Position numbers and translations under genes: made by a program | Shown: in pieces, positions 26,163-34,656 of the stretch | Numbering within the stretch: the stretch's first letter is position 1 | Layout of the letters: each line of letters starts with the position of its first letter | DNA from: Methylococcaceae bacterium | GTDB lineage: Bacteria > Pseudomonadota > Gammaproteobacteria > Methylococcales > Methylomonadaceae | Assembly: GCA_021647585.1 (NCBI GenBank) | Contig: JAKIUK010000001.1 | Location: forward strand, 124,001-188,000 | Direction: 5' to 3' | DNA: 64,000 bases | The notes under the pieces: model-generated | Database searches by the model: none | Seen by the model: only the letters and a program-made list of their open reading frames with translations | What the model was told of the DNA's origin: nothing

Positions 26163-27407
26163 TTAGATGAATGATGGGATTAATGGTGCGTCAACCATAA
26201 CCATTTGACGTTCGCCATCTTCGTTAAAGAAGAATAACAAACCAGCAAAACGGCTGTCTGGATCGTAGATCAAGTCAGCTAAACGGTAAACTTCCCATGC
26301 AGCATCAGAAGCTGTAACTTCCATAGTTCTTGTCTCACCAGGAGCAATTGGAGAACCATCACTTACAGTTAAACCTTCTTCAGCTAACAAGTCATCAGGA
26401 TAACCTGTTTCATCTTCAAGAACATCAGCGTCTAAGAAACGAACAGATGCAGTCATGAATTCGCCTAGACGAACTGCTGAATCACCGTTGTTAGTAATAG
26501 TCAGTGTCATTTGCATAGCACGACCAGGTACACGGTAAGTAGCATCTTCAACCTTAACAACAACTGAAGGCTCAGGCATTTCAACTGGAACCATACCACG
26601 CATCAAGCCAGCTTGAAGTGGTGTAGTTACAGGGTATTTATCATTTGTAGACCCCATGGAAACCGCTACGATTGCCATAGTACCCACTGCAAATAGAATA
26701 CCTACTTTCTTATCACCAGCTGAGATTAAAGTGTCTCTCTTTCCAGTTGTCATAGCGATATGACGTGGAACGAACATAGGACGCTTACACCAGAATAACA
26801 ACCAAGCTAAACCTATTGCATACCATAAAGCATGCCAAAAATAGATATTGCTTAAGCCATATGTTTCCAGATCAATTGTTTCACCAGTCAATGTAACTAA
26901 TGGATTTACAAAAGAACCCATAGAACCAGTAATAGTTACCCATTTACCTGGACCAATGATTGGACCACCGCCTTCAACGTTCATCATAGTATGAACGTGC
27001 CAGTCACCTGGACGACGAGCTTTTAATAAGACTTTAAATGTATAAGTCTCGCCCAATTCCAATGTTACAGAACGTGGAACCAATTGATTACCAATCCAAG
27101 AACCAGCACGAATAAATACTGGACCAGGAATACCAATGTTCAAGAAAGAAACTTCTGGTTTATCAACAGTTTCTGGCCAACCAGCAAATACATGCAGTTT
27201 TCCAGAGATTGACATAGTTTCGTTAACTGCAACTTCGTCTTTTGACCAGTTCAAATCGAACCAGTGAATTGTACGCATACGCATGAAAGCCGCTTGAGAC
27301 TTTTCACCATGTGCGGACGCTGTTGGTGTGTAAAAAATCGCTGCTGTCATTGTAACCAGCAGTGCGACAAAGGATAGTTTAGCAACCTTGTCTTTTATCA
27401 GTTTCAT
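26163..27407 (-). CDS. pmoB: Particulate methane monooxygenase subunit B
   Basis: A 414-residue PmoB (beta/alpha subunit of pMMO), with most of its mass outside the cytoplasm. The signal peptide is cleaved before His33 (PTASA-HGEKSQAAF); in Methylococcus capsulatus the mature N-terminal His33 is a copper ligand with His137 and His139, matched here by GDWHVHTMMNVEGGG. Two cupredoxin domains (about 33-175 and 270-410) flank two membrane helices (about 185-205 and 233-253). Together with PmoA and PmoC it oxidises methane to methanol. The ribosome site GAGGAGGG immediately precedes ATG. It is the last gene of the operon, 87 bases after pmoA. Confidence 0.98.
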   Translation of the reverse strand: MKLIKDKVAKLSFVALLVTMTAAIFYTPTASAHGEKSQAAFMRMRTIHWFDLNWSKDEVAVNETMSISGKLHVFAGWPETVDKPEVSFLNIGIPGPVFIRAGSWIGNQLVPRSVTLELGETYTFKVLLKARRPGDWHVHTMMNVEGGGPIIGPGKWVTITGSMGSFVNPLVTLTGETIDLETYGLSNIYFWHALWYAIGLAWLLFWCKRPMFVPRHIAMTTGKRDTLISAGDKKVGILFAVGTMAIVAVSMGSTNDKYPVTTPLQAGLMRGMVPVEMPEPSVVVKVEDATYRVPGRAMQMTLTITNNGDSAVRLGEFMTASVRFLDADVLEDETGYPDDLLAEEGLTVSDGSPIAPGETRTMEVTASDAAWEVYRLADLIYDPDSRFAGLLFFFNEDGERQMVMVDAPLIPSFI

Positions 27408-27494
27408 ATACCCTCCTCTATTTCTAGAGAAATTTGTAATTTAAGACTTTCTGACGATATACATCGCCAGGGCTATCGTTTTTTTTATTATTTC

Positions 27495-28244
27495 TTAAGA
27501 CTCATCATCTTGGATAAAATTGGTTTTATTGAACCATTTACCGAAGAAATGCCATAAGAAGTAAATAATCACAGATACGAAGCCAGAGAAGAACGCTGAT
27601 ACTGGAGCAACGTCTTTACCGAAAGTTCTTAATGTACCTTTTTCAACCATTCTGATGTACTCAGGAGTACCTGTACGTACGTAGTGGTAACCTTGTAAAT
27701 CAGCCAATGTAAACATCATACCGTTGTATTCAACAGGCACGTGTAATGGAGCAATGATAGGCCAGTTACCTGGATAGAACAGTAAACCCCATGCCAAACC
27801 ACCAACAACAGCGGTTAAAGTCATAGAACTACCTAACATCAAGATAACATCAAGTACGATAGCACCTGGCATTAAGTTTGATGGGAAGCAGAAGTTTACT
27901 GGGAAATATGTCCATCCCCAGAAGTTCAAGTATCTGTTAATCCACTCACCTAACAACAGAGCTAAAATACAAACTGTTGCACCGATTGGCAAACGATAAC
28001 GATACCAAAGCATTGCTTGGACCGCAGCAGGGAATGTAATTGAAACGATAGGTGCTACAGTTACCCATAAACGTCTATCTTTCCAGTCAGACCAGAAATC
28101 CCAGTCACCACCAGTTAACATGTAATGAATGTGATATCCACCCAGTACTGCAGTAAATAATGTAAAAAGAATCATCCAGTCGAATGCGCGTGAAACCGCA
28201 ACGGCTTCTGCACGAGATCGTACAGCTGATTGAGATGCGCTCAT
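27495..28244 (-). CDS. pmoA: Particulate methane monooxygenase subunit A
   Basis: A 249-residue integral membrane subunit with about seven helices. It contains the segments used for the standard pmoA marker gene (GGDWDFWSDWKDRR, and later LHVPVEYNGMMFTLADLQGYHYVRTGTPEYIRMVE). The sequence is of type I (gammaproteobacterial) rather than alphaproteobacterial or amoA type, judged from these segments. It lies between pmoC (124 bases) and pmoB, with AGGAGG before its ATG. It contributes to the membrane core of the trimeric enzyme in the intracytoplasmic membranes. Confidence 0.98.
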   Translation of the reverse strand: MSASQSAVRSRAEAVAVSRAFDWMILFTLFTAVLGGYHIHYMLTGGDWDFWSDWKDRRLWVTVAPIVSITFPAAVQAMLWYRYRLPIGATVCILALLLGEWINRYLNFWGWTYFPVNFCFPSNLMPGAIVLDVILMLGSSMTLTAVVGGLAWGLLFYPGNWPIIAPLHVPVEYNGMMFTLADLQGYHYVRTGTPEYIRMVEKGTLRTFGKDVAPVSAFFSGFVSVIIYFLWHFFGKWFNKTNFIQDDES

Positions 28245-28368
28245 TAGCTTACCTCCTAAAAATTAAAATTATATTTTTTATTTACTTTCTTCCAAGTTCG
28301 TTCTGTATGATTAAAGCACACAGAACAAACCGGAGATAGTATATTATTACTTCAAATCGAACTTAATA

Positions 28369-29121
28369 TTAAGCTAAGTCTTTTTTCAGTAATTTTGTAA
28401 TTGCCATTACTTCTGTGTTTACAACACCCATAATAGCTAGTGCCGCCCATCCAAAGAATACGAAACCGTAGTGCAATGGAGCAACGAACAACTCTTCCAT
28501 GAACCAGAAAGTATGACCCCATTCGTTCAGACCAACATTTGGCAGAATCATGAAAGGACCAATAACTGAAACCATATACATCAGGTGTAAACCTTCGTTA
28601 TATGTAGGAAGTCTAGTTTTAGCATACAAGAATGCAGATACACCAGTGATGATGTAAATTGGGTATGACAGATAAAATTCGATGATGTGACTTGGTGTGA
28701 AGTCAGTATCACGAACGATAGTTTGATGCCATGTACCATCTTGCTCTGTGAAGTATGAAGCACCCCAGTAGATAGCCCAACCGTACATGACTAACCATGT
28801 CCAGTGTGTGAAGTGTCTTCTTAACTCTTCACGTGGAGTGATAGACATCACTTTACGATCACGAGTTTTCCAGATCCAACCCCACAAGCCAGCTGAGATC
28901 ACAACCTCAAGAACCAACTCGATGTACAAGAAATTCATCCAATATGTTTCGAACTCTGGTGCGAATGAATCTAGACCAGCAGACCAGCCATAAACACCTT
29001 CATACCAACGAACCCATACATAAAAAACGAAATACAGCATAAACCCGGCAATCAGGTTTCTTTTATTTAAAAGCGGTGCTTCCGCAGCATCAGCCTTCAC
29101 TGACTCAGTTGTAGCAGCCAT
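28369..29121 (-). CDS. pmoC: Particulate methane monooxygenase subunit C
   Basis: A 250-residue membrane protein with about six helices. With an offset of 28 from M. capsulatus numbering, all ligands of the two PmoC copper sites are present: Asp128, His132 and His145 (Asp156, His160, His173: EQDGTWHQ and FTPSHIIEF), and Asn199, His203 and His217 (Asn227, His231, His245: NEWGHTF and APLHYGF). First gene of the operon, preceded by AGGAGG. PmoC houses the copper site now regarded as the likely catalytic centre. Confidence 0.98.
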   Translation of the reverse strand: MAATTESVKADAAEAPLLNKRNLIAGFMLYFVFYVWVRWYEGVYGWSAGLDSFAPEFETYWMNFLYIELVLEVVISAGLWGWIWKTRDRKVMSITPREELRRHFTHWTWLVMYGWAIYWGASYFTEQDGTWHQTIVRDTDFTPSHIIEFYLSYPIYIITGVSAFLYAKTRLPTYNEGLHLMYMVSVIGPFMILPNVGLNEWGHTFWFMEELFVAPLHYGFVFFGWAALAIMGVVNTEVMAITKLLKKDLA

Positions 29122-29259
29122 TTCTACCTCCTAAATGTTTATATATCACTCAACTATTGTTGAGGGTTTATTAAAATCCTTTTTCGATGCCTATAAAAAA
29201 GCATCCACCCAGTCCTTCACGGTGCTAAGCAGTCTACTCAGCTCTGATATTTATGTCAA
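29122..29259 (-). promoter_or_regulatory. pmoCAB leader and sigma-70 type promoter
   Basis: On the minus strand TTGACA (29259-29254) is separated by exactly 17 bases from TAGACT (29236-29231). Transcription would start near 29224, leaving a leader of about 100 bases that ends with AGGAGG before pmoC ATG. Sigma-70 type promoters are the established pattern for type I methanotroph pmo operons. No copper-sensor site is recognisable. Confidence 0.75.
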
Positions 29260-29383
29260 GACAATTACATTTATTTATTTATTTATTTTTACTAAATTTC
29301 ATCTTCGTACCCTGCGCTTCACGGCAGCCTATCCATTTGCTAGAATACCTCCATTCCAGACAATTATAAATAGCTTCACTATT

Positions 29384-29818
29384 ATGAATAACAAAATGAT
29401 TCTTTTTTTTATCATCCTTATTGCACTATTGGTATTTCAAGCTAAAGTCATTATGCCTATACTCTATGACATTGCCGCTTCTGATTTTTTTCTTGAGGAT
29501 AGTGAGGATGAGGCTAACCGAATTTCGACAGATACTACTATGACAGAAGCTGCGTATAATCAATGTAATTTTTATATCGCAAATGAGCTGTTACCTGAAC
29601 TCTCCTTTACGTTTTCCGAGCAACCCCTTAATGCATTCAGCCTTGGTAACTATTCATATGTAATTAATGCTGACTTAAAAATAATTCCGAATAATGCTGC
29701 ATCTTTTACTCGCAGATACGTTTGTCGCATTAAATACCTTAATGAAGATGACAATACTGGCTTATCTGATTTTGAAAACTGGTCAATTGATGGATTTTCA
29801 GGGCTAGACAACATCTAA
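29384..29818 (+). CDS. Small membrane-anchored hypothetical protein, divergent from pmo
   Basis: A 144-residue protein: one N-terminal hydrophobic helix (about 5-30, MILFFIILIALLVFQAKVIMPIL), then an acidic, probably extracytoplasmic domain (FLEDSEDEANRIS, NQCNFYIANELLPELSF, NAFSLGNYSYVINADLKI) with two Cys that could pair. I do not recognise the family. ATG 29384 is chosen over in-frame upstream ATGs, including 29135, because those would translate antisense across the pmoC promoter and leader. It shares the intergenic region with pmoC but faces the other way. Confidence 0.6.
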   Translation: MNNKMILFFIILIALLVFQAKVIMPILYDIAASDFFLEDSEDEANRISTDTTMTEAAYNQCNFYIANELLPELSFTFSEQPLNAFSLGNYSYVINADLKIIPNNAASFTRRYVCRIKYLNEDDNTGLSDFENWSIDGFSGLDNI

Positions 29819-29831
29819 TTCCATAATAAAA

Positions 29832-29883
29832 AAACCCGTATATGCATGAGCATATTCAATTATATGATCTTAATATACGGGGA
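29832..29883 (-). terminator. Hairpin with T-run on the minus strand
   Basis: CCCGTATAT (29834-29842) pairs with ATATACGGG (29873-29881); read on the minus strand it is followed by seven T. It may end transcription coming from ald, although a dispersed repeat lies between. The loop is long (about 30 bases) with internal pairing of CATGAGCATAT and ATATGATC-like sequence. Confidence 0.5.
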
Positions 29884-29900
29884 TTTACTATTAAATTAAT

Positions 29901-30048
29901 GACTATTAACCTATCGCGGGTTACTCTTGATTTTGACGGTTGTAGATTAACTTCACAAACAGTGTCATTCCGACCCACGTGAGAAATCTAAAGTCTAAGC
30001 ACAACTTGAGCAAGCAGAGTTCTCCCGCTGGTCGAAATGATAACTCAT
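29901..30048. repeat. Dispersed repeat (family 3), copy 2
   Basis: Inverse copy of 7366-7514, with shared blocks such as GACTATTAACCTAT, AAGCACAACTTGAGCAA and CTCCCGCTGGTC. Non-coding. It separates the 3' end of ald from the hairpin at 29832-29883. The remaining bases to 30181 hold a short piece related to the hairpin at 25632 and nothing else I can name. Confidence 0.75.
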
Positions 30049-30181
30049 TTAAATTTTGACTTGCGCTTTGTTAATAGGCGTATAAAATATTTTAAACCGT
30101 AGCACGCCAGTCAATGGTATGCGCAACAAAACTGTTCACACTACAAAATAGCAGACACTCGCTTCCTATTACACCTTACAT

Positions 30182-31291
30182 TTAGATCAAGCCCTCTAAA
30201 GGCTGAAATAATTCCAACAAGCCAAGTTCTTTTGCTACTTTTTCGGACACTATCCTCCCTTTATATATATTAATAGCCTTTATTATCCCTTTATCTGCAA
30301 ACACCCCGTTTAGCGTATTTGTAGCAATTTCCTGTATATATTTTATTGTTACATTTGTAAGTGCTATTGTTGAAGCTTTTGGATAAGCACCAGGCATATT
30401 GCTTACACAGTAATGAATCACTCCATGCTTCATAAATACTGGCTTTGAATGACTGGTTGGTCTTGATGTTTCAAAACAACCGCCTTGATCAATACTCACA
30501 TCCACAACAACCGACCCTGCCCGCATGGTTTTCAACATTTCCTCAGTTAATACCTTAGGTGCTTTTGCACCTCTACAGAGCACAGCTCCCACCACCAAAT
30601 CTGCATTTACAATCTGTTCGGTAATATTTTTTTTATTTGAATAAATAAATTTCACATCGGCTAATAATTCCTTATTTTGCAATTGCCACTTCACTTCATC
30701 CAACCCTGCAACGGTTACTTTAGCACCCATTGCAGCAGCCACCCTGGCCGCATGCCGCCCAACAATACCATCCCCTATGACTACTACCTTGCCATATGCT
30801 TTTCCAAGCACTGAGCCTAATTGCATTCCATTTCCATGGTTAAATTGAGCCAGATAATAGCCCCCCATCAGAACCGACATATTTCCAGCAATTGCACTCA
30901 TTGGTTCTAAAATAGGTAAGCGGCCATGCTCATCTTCCAGTGATTCATACGCTATTGCAGTAGTGCCTCTGTTTATTAATTCATCCGTCAGACTTCTTGC
31001 CACACCTGCCAAATGAAAAAAAGTAAATACTATCTGGCCAGCTAAATATTGATATTCGGATACTTGTGGCTCTTTGACCTTAACAACTAATTCAACATCC
31101 CAGGCTTCAGCTGTAGATACCAGTTTTGCCCCTGCCTTCTCATACTGCTCATTTGAAAAACCTGAATCAACACCCGCATTTAGCTCTATAAAAACGGTGT
31201 GACCTAATTGGACCAGTATTGCAACACCACTGGGAATTATTGCAACTCTGGCTTCTTTATCCTTAATTTCTTTTGGCACTCCAATTTTCAT
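30182..31291 (-). CDS. ald: Alanine dehydrogenase
   Basis: A 369-residue NAD-dependent alanine dehydrogenase (pyruvate + NH3 + NADH to L-alanine). The N-terminus is MKIGVPKEIKDKEARVAIIPSG. The catalytic His lies in FFHLAG (about 93) and the catalytic Asp in VDVSIDQGGCFETSRPT (about 267). The nucleotide-binding motif is VVVIGDGIVGRHAARVAAAMGA, with Asp in place of the more common second Ala (GAG). ATG 31291 shares its A with the glk TGA (TGATG); an upstream ATG-less extension inside glk is rejected. Alanine dehydrogenase is a known route of ammonium assimilation in type I methanotrophs grown on ammonium. Confidence 0.92.
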   Translation of the reverse strand: MKIGVPKEIKDKEARVAIIPSGVAILVQLGHTVFIELNAGVDSGFSNEQYEKAGAKLVSTAEAWDVELVVKVKEPQVSEYQYLAGQIVFTFFHLAGVARSLTDELINRGTTAIAYESLEDEHGRLPILEPMSAIAGNMSVLMGGYYLAQFNHGNGMQLGSVLGKAYGKVVVIGDGIVGRHAARVAAAMGAKVTVAGLDEVKWQLQNKELLADVKFIYSNKKNITEQIVNADLVVGAVLCRGAKAPKVLTEEMLKTMRAGSVVVDVSIDQGGCFETSRPTSHSKPVFMKHGVIHYCVSNMPGAYPKASTIALTNVTIKYIQEIATNTLNGVFADKGIIKAINIYKGRIVSEKVAKELGLLELFQPLEGLI

Positions 31292-32271
31292 CAATTTGAT
31301 CTTCTTGCAATACTTACAGCCCCTAATAACCCAACCTCTGGATTCAAACAAACTTTAACCGAAACATCCTGAAGTACAGTTTTATATCGCCCTTTTGATA
31401 AATAGCCCCGCATAAAACCACCTTTTTGCATACTCGGTAATATTTTTGCCGCAATCCCTCCTGCCAATACAATTCCACCTTTAGGAAGACATTTTAATGC
31501 CAGGTTCCCCGCTTCAGCGCCATAAATTTCACAAAACATTTCCAATGCTTTAGCACACAGTTCATTTTTAGGATTCATTCCTTTGTCACTAATCACAGCC
31601 GCAAGGTCCTCTTGTTTCATTCGATTTTCGTCATCATCATCCACTTGAGTATACTGAATAGATTTCAAATACTGATAGATATTGATCAGGCCTTGCCCGC
31701 AAATTACTCGCTCATTACTCACATGTTCTGGGTATAACTCTATTAAATAACGTAACAAACCGATTTCCAGTTCATTTCTGGGCGCAAAGTCCGTATGTCC
31801 ACCTTCGGTTGCTACTACGTGATGCCTCTCATCACTCCATATTACCAACGCTTCACCTAGACCAGTGCCTGCAGCCAGCACAGCCAAATTCCCTACACTT
31901 TTTTTTGCTTGCCGGTTTAATTCAACAAAGTCACTTTCTGGTAGTTCCATTACTCCCCACGCAGTCGCTTCAAGGTCATTGAGCAGACAGACATAATCTG
32001 CACCTGTCTGCCTACTAATATCCTTTCTTTTTAGTACCCAGGGTAAATTCGTTGTAATGCAATCTCCATCAACCACGGGCCCGGCCACTCCAATACAAAT
32101 ACTCTGCAACTGATCTGTTTCGGCACTCAAAAAACAATCTAATAACTTTGCAAAACTATCATAATCAGCACTGGCAAATATTTCTTTTTTATAACAAACC
32201 CAGTCTGTTTGTTTCCGCTTATATAAGGCAAGAATTGTTTTAGTACCTCCTATATCACCTGCTAGAAGCAT
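31291..32271 (-). CDS. glk: Glucokinase (Glk family)
   Basis: A 326-residue cytoplasmic glucokinase of the bacterial Glk family (glucose + ATP to glucose-6-phosphate). Phosphate-binding motif GDIGGTKTILALY (6-18). Sugar-site motifs are LLNDLEATAWGV (catalytic Asp in NDLEA), LAAGTGLGEALVIW and VVATEGGHTDFAPR, and the adenosine motif is KGGIVLAGGIAAKILP. Its ATG overlaps the TAA of the DUF411 gene by one base, and its stop overlaps the ald start, so three genes are translationally coupled. Confidence 0.92.
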   Translation of the reverse strand: MLLAGDIGGTKTILALYKRKQTDWVCYKKEIFASADYDSFAKLLDCFLSAETDQLQSICIGVAGPVVDGDCITTNLPWVLKRKDISRQTGADYVCLLNDLEATAWGVMELPESDFVELNRQAKKSVGNLAVLAAGTGLGEALVIWSDERHHVVATEGGHTDFAPRNELEIGLLRYLIELYPEHVSNERVICGQGLINIYQYLKSIQYTQVDDDDENRMKQEDLAAVISDKGMNPKNELCAKALEMFCEIYGAEAGNLALKCLPKGGIVLAGGIAAKILPSMQKGGFMRGYLSKGRYKTVLQDVSVKVCLNPEVGLLGAVSIARRSN

Positions 32272-32729
32272 TACTTTCCCTTATAACTGCTAAATACCTT
32301 ATAATTTTTTTCACTATCAAATAATACAACTTTATAGGGTTCTTTTTTGTCCCCCATTTCCATACCGGGTGTTCCTACTGTCATTCCCGGTACTGATATT
32401 CCTATAACTGAAGGTTTAATTTTCAATAATTTTCTTATATCTGATGCCGGAACATGTCCTTCTATTACATAACCATTCACTAGGGCAGTATGACAAGACG
32501 CCATATTAGCAGGAACCCCATACTTGTCTTTTATTGCCTGCACTTCATTGGTTACGTGATCATTGACCTCAAACTTATTATTTTTCAAATGCTCTATCCA
32601 TTTACCACAGCAACCACAACTTGGGCTGCGATAGACTTCTATCACCAGTGGCTGTTTTTCTGTTTCAGCCTTAACACTGATATTCAAACTTAAAAAAATT
32701 ATAATCATCAATAATTTCATACTATTCAT
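32271..32729 (-). CDS. DUF411 metal-binding exported protein
   Basis: A 152-residue protein with a signal peptide (MKLLMIIIFLSLNISVKA) and a DUF411 domain starting EVYRSPSCGCCGKWIEHLK, whose Cys-rich SPSCGCCGKW motif is thought to bind metal. Later conserved parts include MASCHTALVNGYVIEGHVPASDI, PGMTVGTPGMEMG and YKVVLF. DUF411 proteins often lie near copper handling genes; a role in periplasmic copper handling is inference. ATG 32729 has GAGG six bases upstream; an ATG at 32741 overlapping the yjbQ stop is the alternative. Confidence 0.85.
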   Translation of the reverse strand: MNSMKLLMIIIFLSLNISVKAETEKQPLVIEVYRSPSCGCCGKWIEHLKNNKFEVNDHVTNEVQAIKDKYGVPANMASCHTALVNGYVIEGHVPASDIRKLLKIKPSVIGISVPGMTVGTPGMEMGDKKEPYKVVLFDSEKNYKVFSSYKGK

Positions 32730-32737
32730 AACACACC

Positions 32738-33157
32738 TCATTCACCATTTAATGTTGCTATTATATACCTACTTCCCGCACTATTTCGATGCTCACACAA
32801 ATAAACACCTTGCCATATTCCCATCTGCAAGCGTCCATTGGAAACAGGTATTGTTAAATCACCGCCTAACACCACAGCCTTTATGTGAGCGGGCATATCA
32901 TCACTCCCTTCCAGAACATGCCGGTAATAAGGTTCATTTTCTGCAATGGCGTGATTGAAATACGCCTCCATATCACCCCTTACATCAGGATCGGCATTTT
33001 CATTGATTGCTAATGACGCTGATGTATGTTGAATAAACAAATGCAGCAAACCCACCTTGATTTGTTTTAGTTCTGGAATATCTTTAATAATTTCACCTGT
33101 TACCAAATGAAAGCCTCTGCACCTAGCCTGTAATTCTATTTTGTTCTGCACCCACAC
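32738..33157 (-). CDS. YjbQ/UPF0047 family protein
   Basis: A 139-residue protein of the YjbQ family, some members of which show weak thiamine-phosphate synthase activity. Conserved motifs are LHLFIQHTSASLAINENADPDV (about 41-62), YRHVLEGSDDMPAHIKAVVLG and the C-terminal GIWQGVYLCEHR. The likely start is GTG 33157, directly after the TAA of the DASS gene. Single-domain cytoplasmic protein; function in this organism unknown. Confidence 0.88.
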   Translation of the reverse strand: MWVQNKIELQARCRGFHLVTGEIIKDIPELKQIKVGLLHLFIQHTSASLAINENADPDVRGDMEAYFNHAIAENEPYYRHVLEGSDDMPAHIKAVVLGGDLTIPVSNGRLQMGIWQGVYLCEHRNSAGSRYIIATLNGE

Positions 33158-34618
33158 TTATGTCACCCATAAAAAAGGTATTAACCAATAACTGATACAA
33201 CTAATTATAACAACTGAGATTATATTTAGAACAAATCCCACTCTTACCATCTCGAAAACCTTAATCCTTCCACTACCAAAAATAATTGCATTGGGAGGTG
33301 TCGCAACTGGAAACATAAATGCACAGGATGCAGATAATGTTGCTGGTAACATCAGCCACACAGGATGTATTTCCATCACTTTTGCCGTTGAAAGCAGAAT
33401 AGGCATGACTAATTGAGTTGTTGCGGTATTAGATGTTAATTCTGTTAATAAATTCATTCCGGTAGAAATAGACAAAATCAGCAGATAGAGAGAAACTGAC
33501 TTCAAACCCTGCAACTGTATGGCCAGATGGGCCGACAATCCACTTTCACTAAACCCGTAAGCCAGTGCAAACCCGCCACCAAATAACAAAACAATTGACC
33601 AGGGCAATTCTGAAAAAACTTTTTTATCTAAAATGGTAGTTGTCTCTCCCTTATCTCCAGTTGCGGGAATAAAGAACAGTATTGTTGCCATTGCTACAGC
33701 AACACTCCCATCATCTATCATTTCCCCATAGGGCAGGTAACTGCTCCAGCCTTGAAAAACCAAACCACCCACAGCAATACCTTTGCGTGTAATCCAAAGT
33801 GTTGCGGTCAATATAAAAACAATTAACACTGTTATCTCGGCAGAACCAAATGTCCCCAATTGACTTTTCTCAGTAATAACCAGCTGTTTTAAATCGTTTG
33901 AATTTGGTAATTTTCTTAAATAAAGCATGCTTAAAATTGCAAACAGTGCAATTAACAAACTTAATCCGACAGGAATTGCCATCATCATCCATTGAGCAAA
34001 GCCTACTGATTCACCACTTACTAGCTGATGAAACCGGGCAAAAACTAAATTTGGCGCGGTACCAACCAATGTCATCATACCTCCTATTGATGCCGAATAG
34101 GCGATGGACAACAGCAGACCCAAGGTAAACCGGTGGGCTTGTTGTTCCGTCAAAAACTGTTCATAACGGGAAATAATAGCTAATGCAATGGGTAACATCA
34201 TTAACGTAGTCGCGGTATTTGAGATCCACATTGAAAGCCCTGCTGTTGCCAGCATAAAACCTAGAACCAGTTGCACAGGATGACCGCCACACACAGCCAG
34301 TATATTTAGCGCTATTCGCTTGTGTAAATTCCATCGCTGCATAGCTAAAGCAATGATAAATCCACCGATTAATAAAAAAACCGTTGAATTCATGTATTGA
34401 GCTGCTGTTGCTTTACTAGAGGCTATTCCCAGAACAGGGAAAAGTGTGAGTGGTATAAGCGCGGTTGCTGCGAGAGGTATAGCTTCGGTAATCCAAAATA
34501 TTGACATCATGACAGCACAAGCTGCCATTCTACTAGTTTGTTCGTTTTCACCAAAATTTGCGTATAGCAAAATATACAAAGGCAGAACTGTACCCAATGT
34601 CAGCCCCACCCTTTTCAT
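33158..34618 (-). CDS. SLC13/DASS family sodium:anion symporter
   Basis: A 486-residue transporter with about 11-12 hydrophobic segments. Both Ser-Asn-Thr signatures of the divalent anion:Na+ symporter family are present (WISNTATTLMMLPIALAI and LTSNTATTQLVMPILL), along with the closing SCAFMFPVATPPNAIIFGSG. Members carry dicarboxylates, sulfate or similar anions; which one here is not decidable. ATG 34618 is used; GTG 34624 two codons upstream is possible. It lies 38 bases after hemE. Confidence 0.88.
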   Translation of the reverse strand: MKRVGLTLGTVLPLYILLYANFGENEQTSRMAACAVMMSIFWITEAIPLAATALIPLTLFPVLGIASSKATAAQYMNSTVFLLIGGFIIALAMQRWNLHKRIALNILAVCGGHPVQLVLGFMLATAGLSMWISNTATTLMMLPIALAIISRYEQFLTEQQAHRFTLGLLLSIAYSASIGGMMTLVGTAPNLVFARFHQLVSGESVGFAQWMMMAIPVGLSLLIALFAILSMLYLRKLPNSNDLKQLVITEKSQLGTFGSAEITVLIVFILTATLWITRKGIAVGGLVFQGWSSYLPYGEMIDDGSVAVAMATILFFIPATGDKGETTTILDKKVFSELPWSIVLLFGGGFALAYGFSESGLSAHLAIQLQGLKSVSLYLLILSISTGMNLLTELTSNTATTQLVMPILLSTAKVMEIHPVWLMLPATLSASCAFMFPVATPPNAIIFGSGRIKVFEMVRVGFVLNIISVVIISCISYWLIPFLWVT

Positions 34619-34656
34619 AATCACTTTAACTTAGCTTAATAAAATGTAAAAAACAC

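Noticed and set aside
29135..29383. N-terminal extension of the 144-residue gene from ATG 29135
   Set aside because: It would run antisense through the pmoC leader and promoter and adds an unnatural N-terminus before the clear signal-anchor helix.
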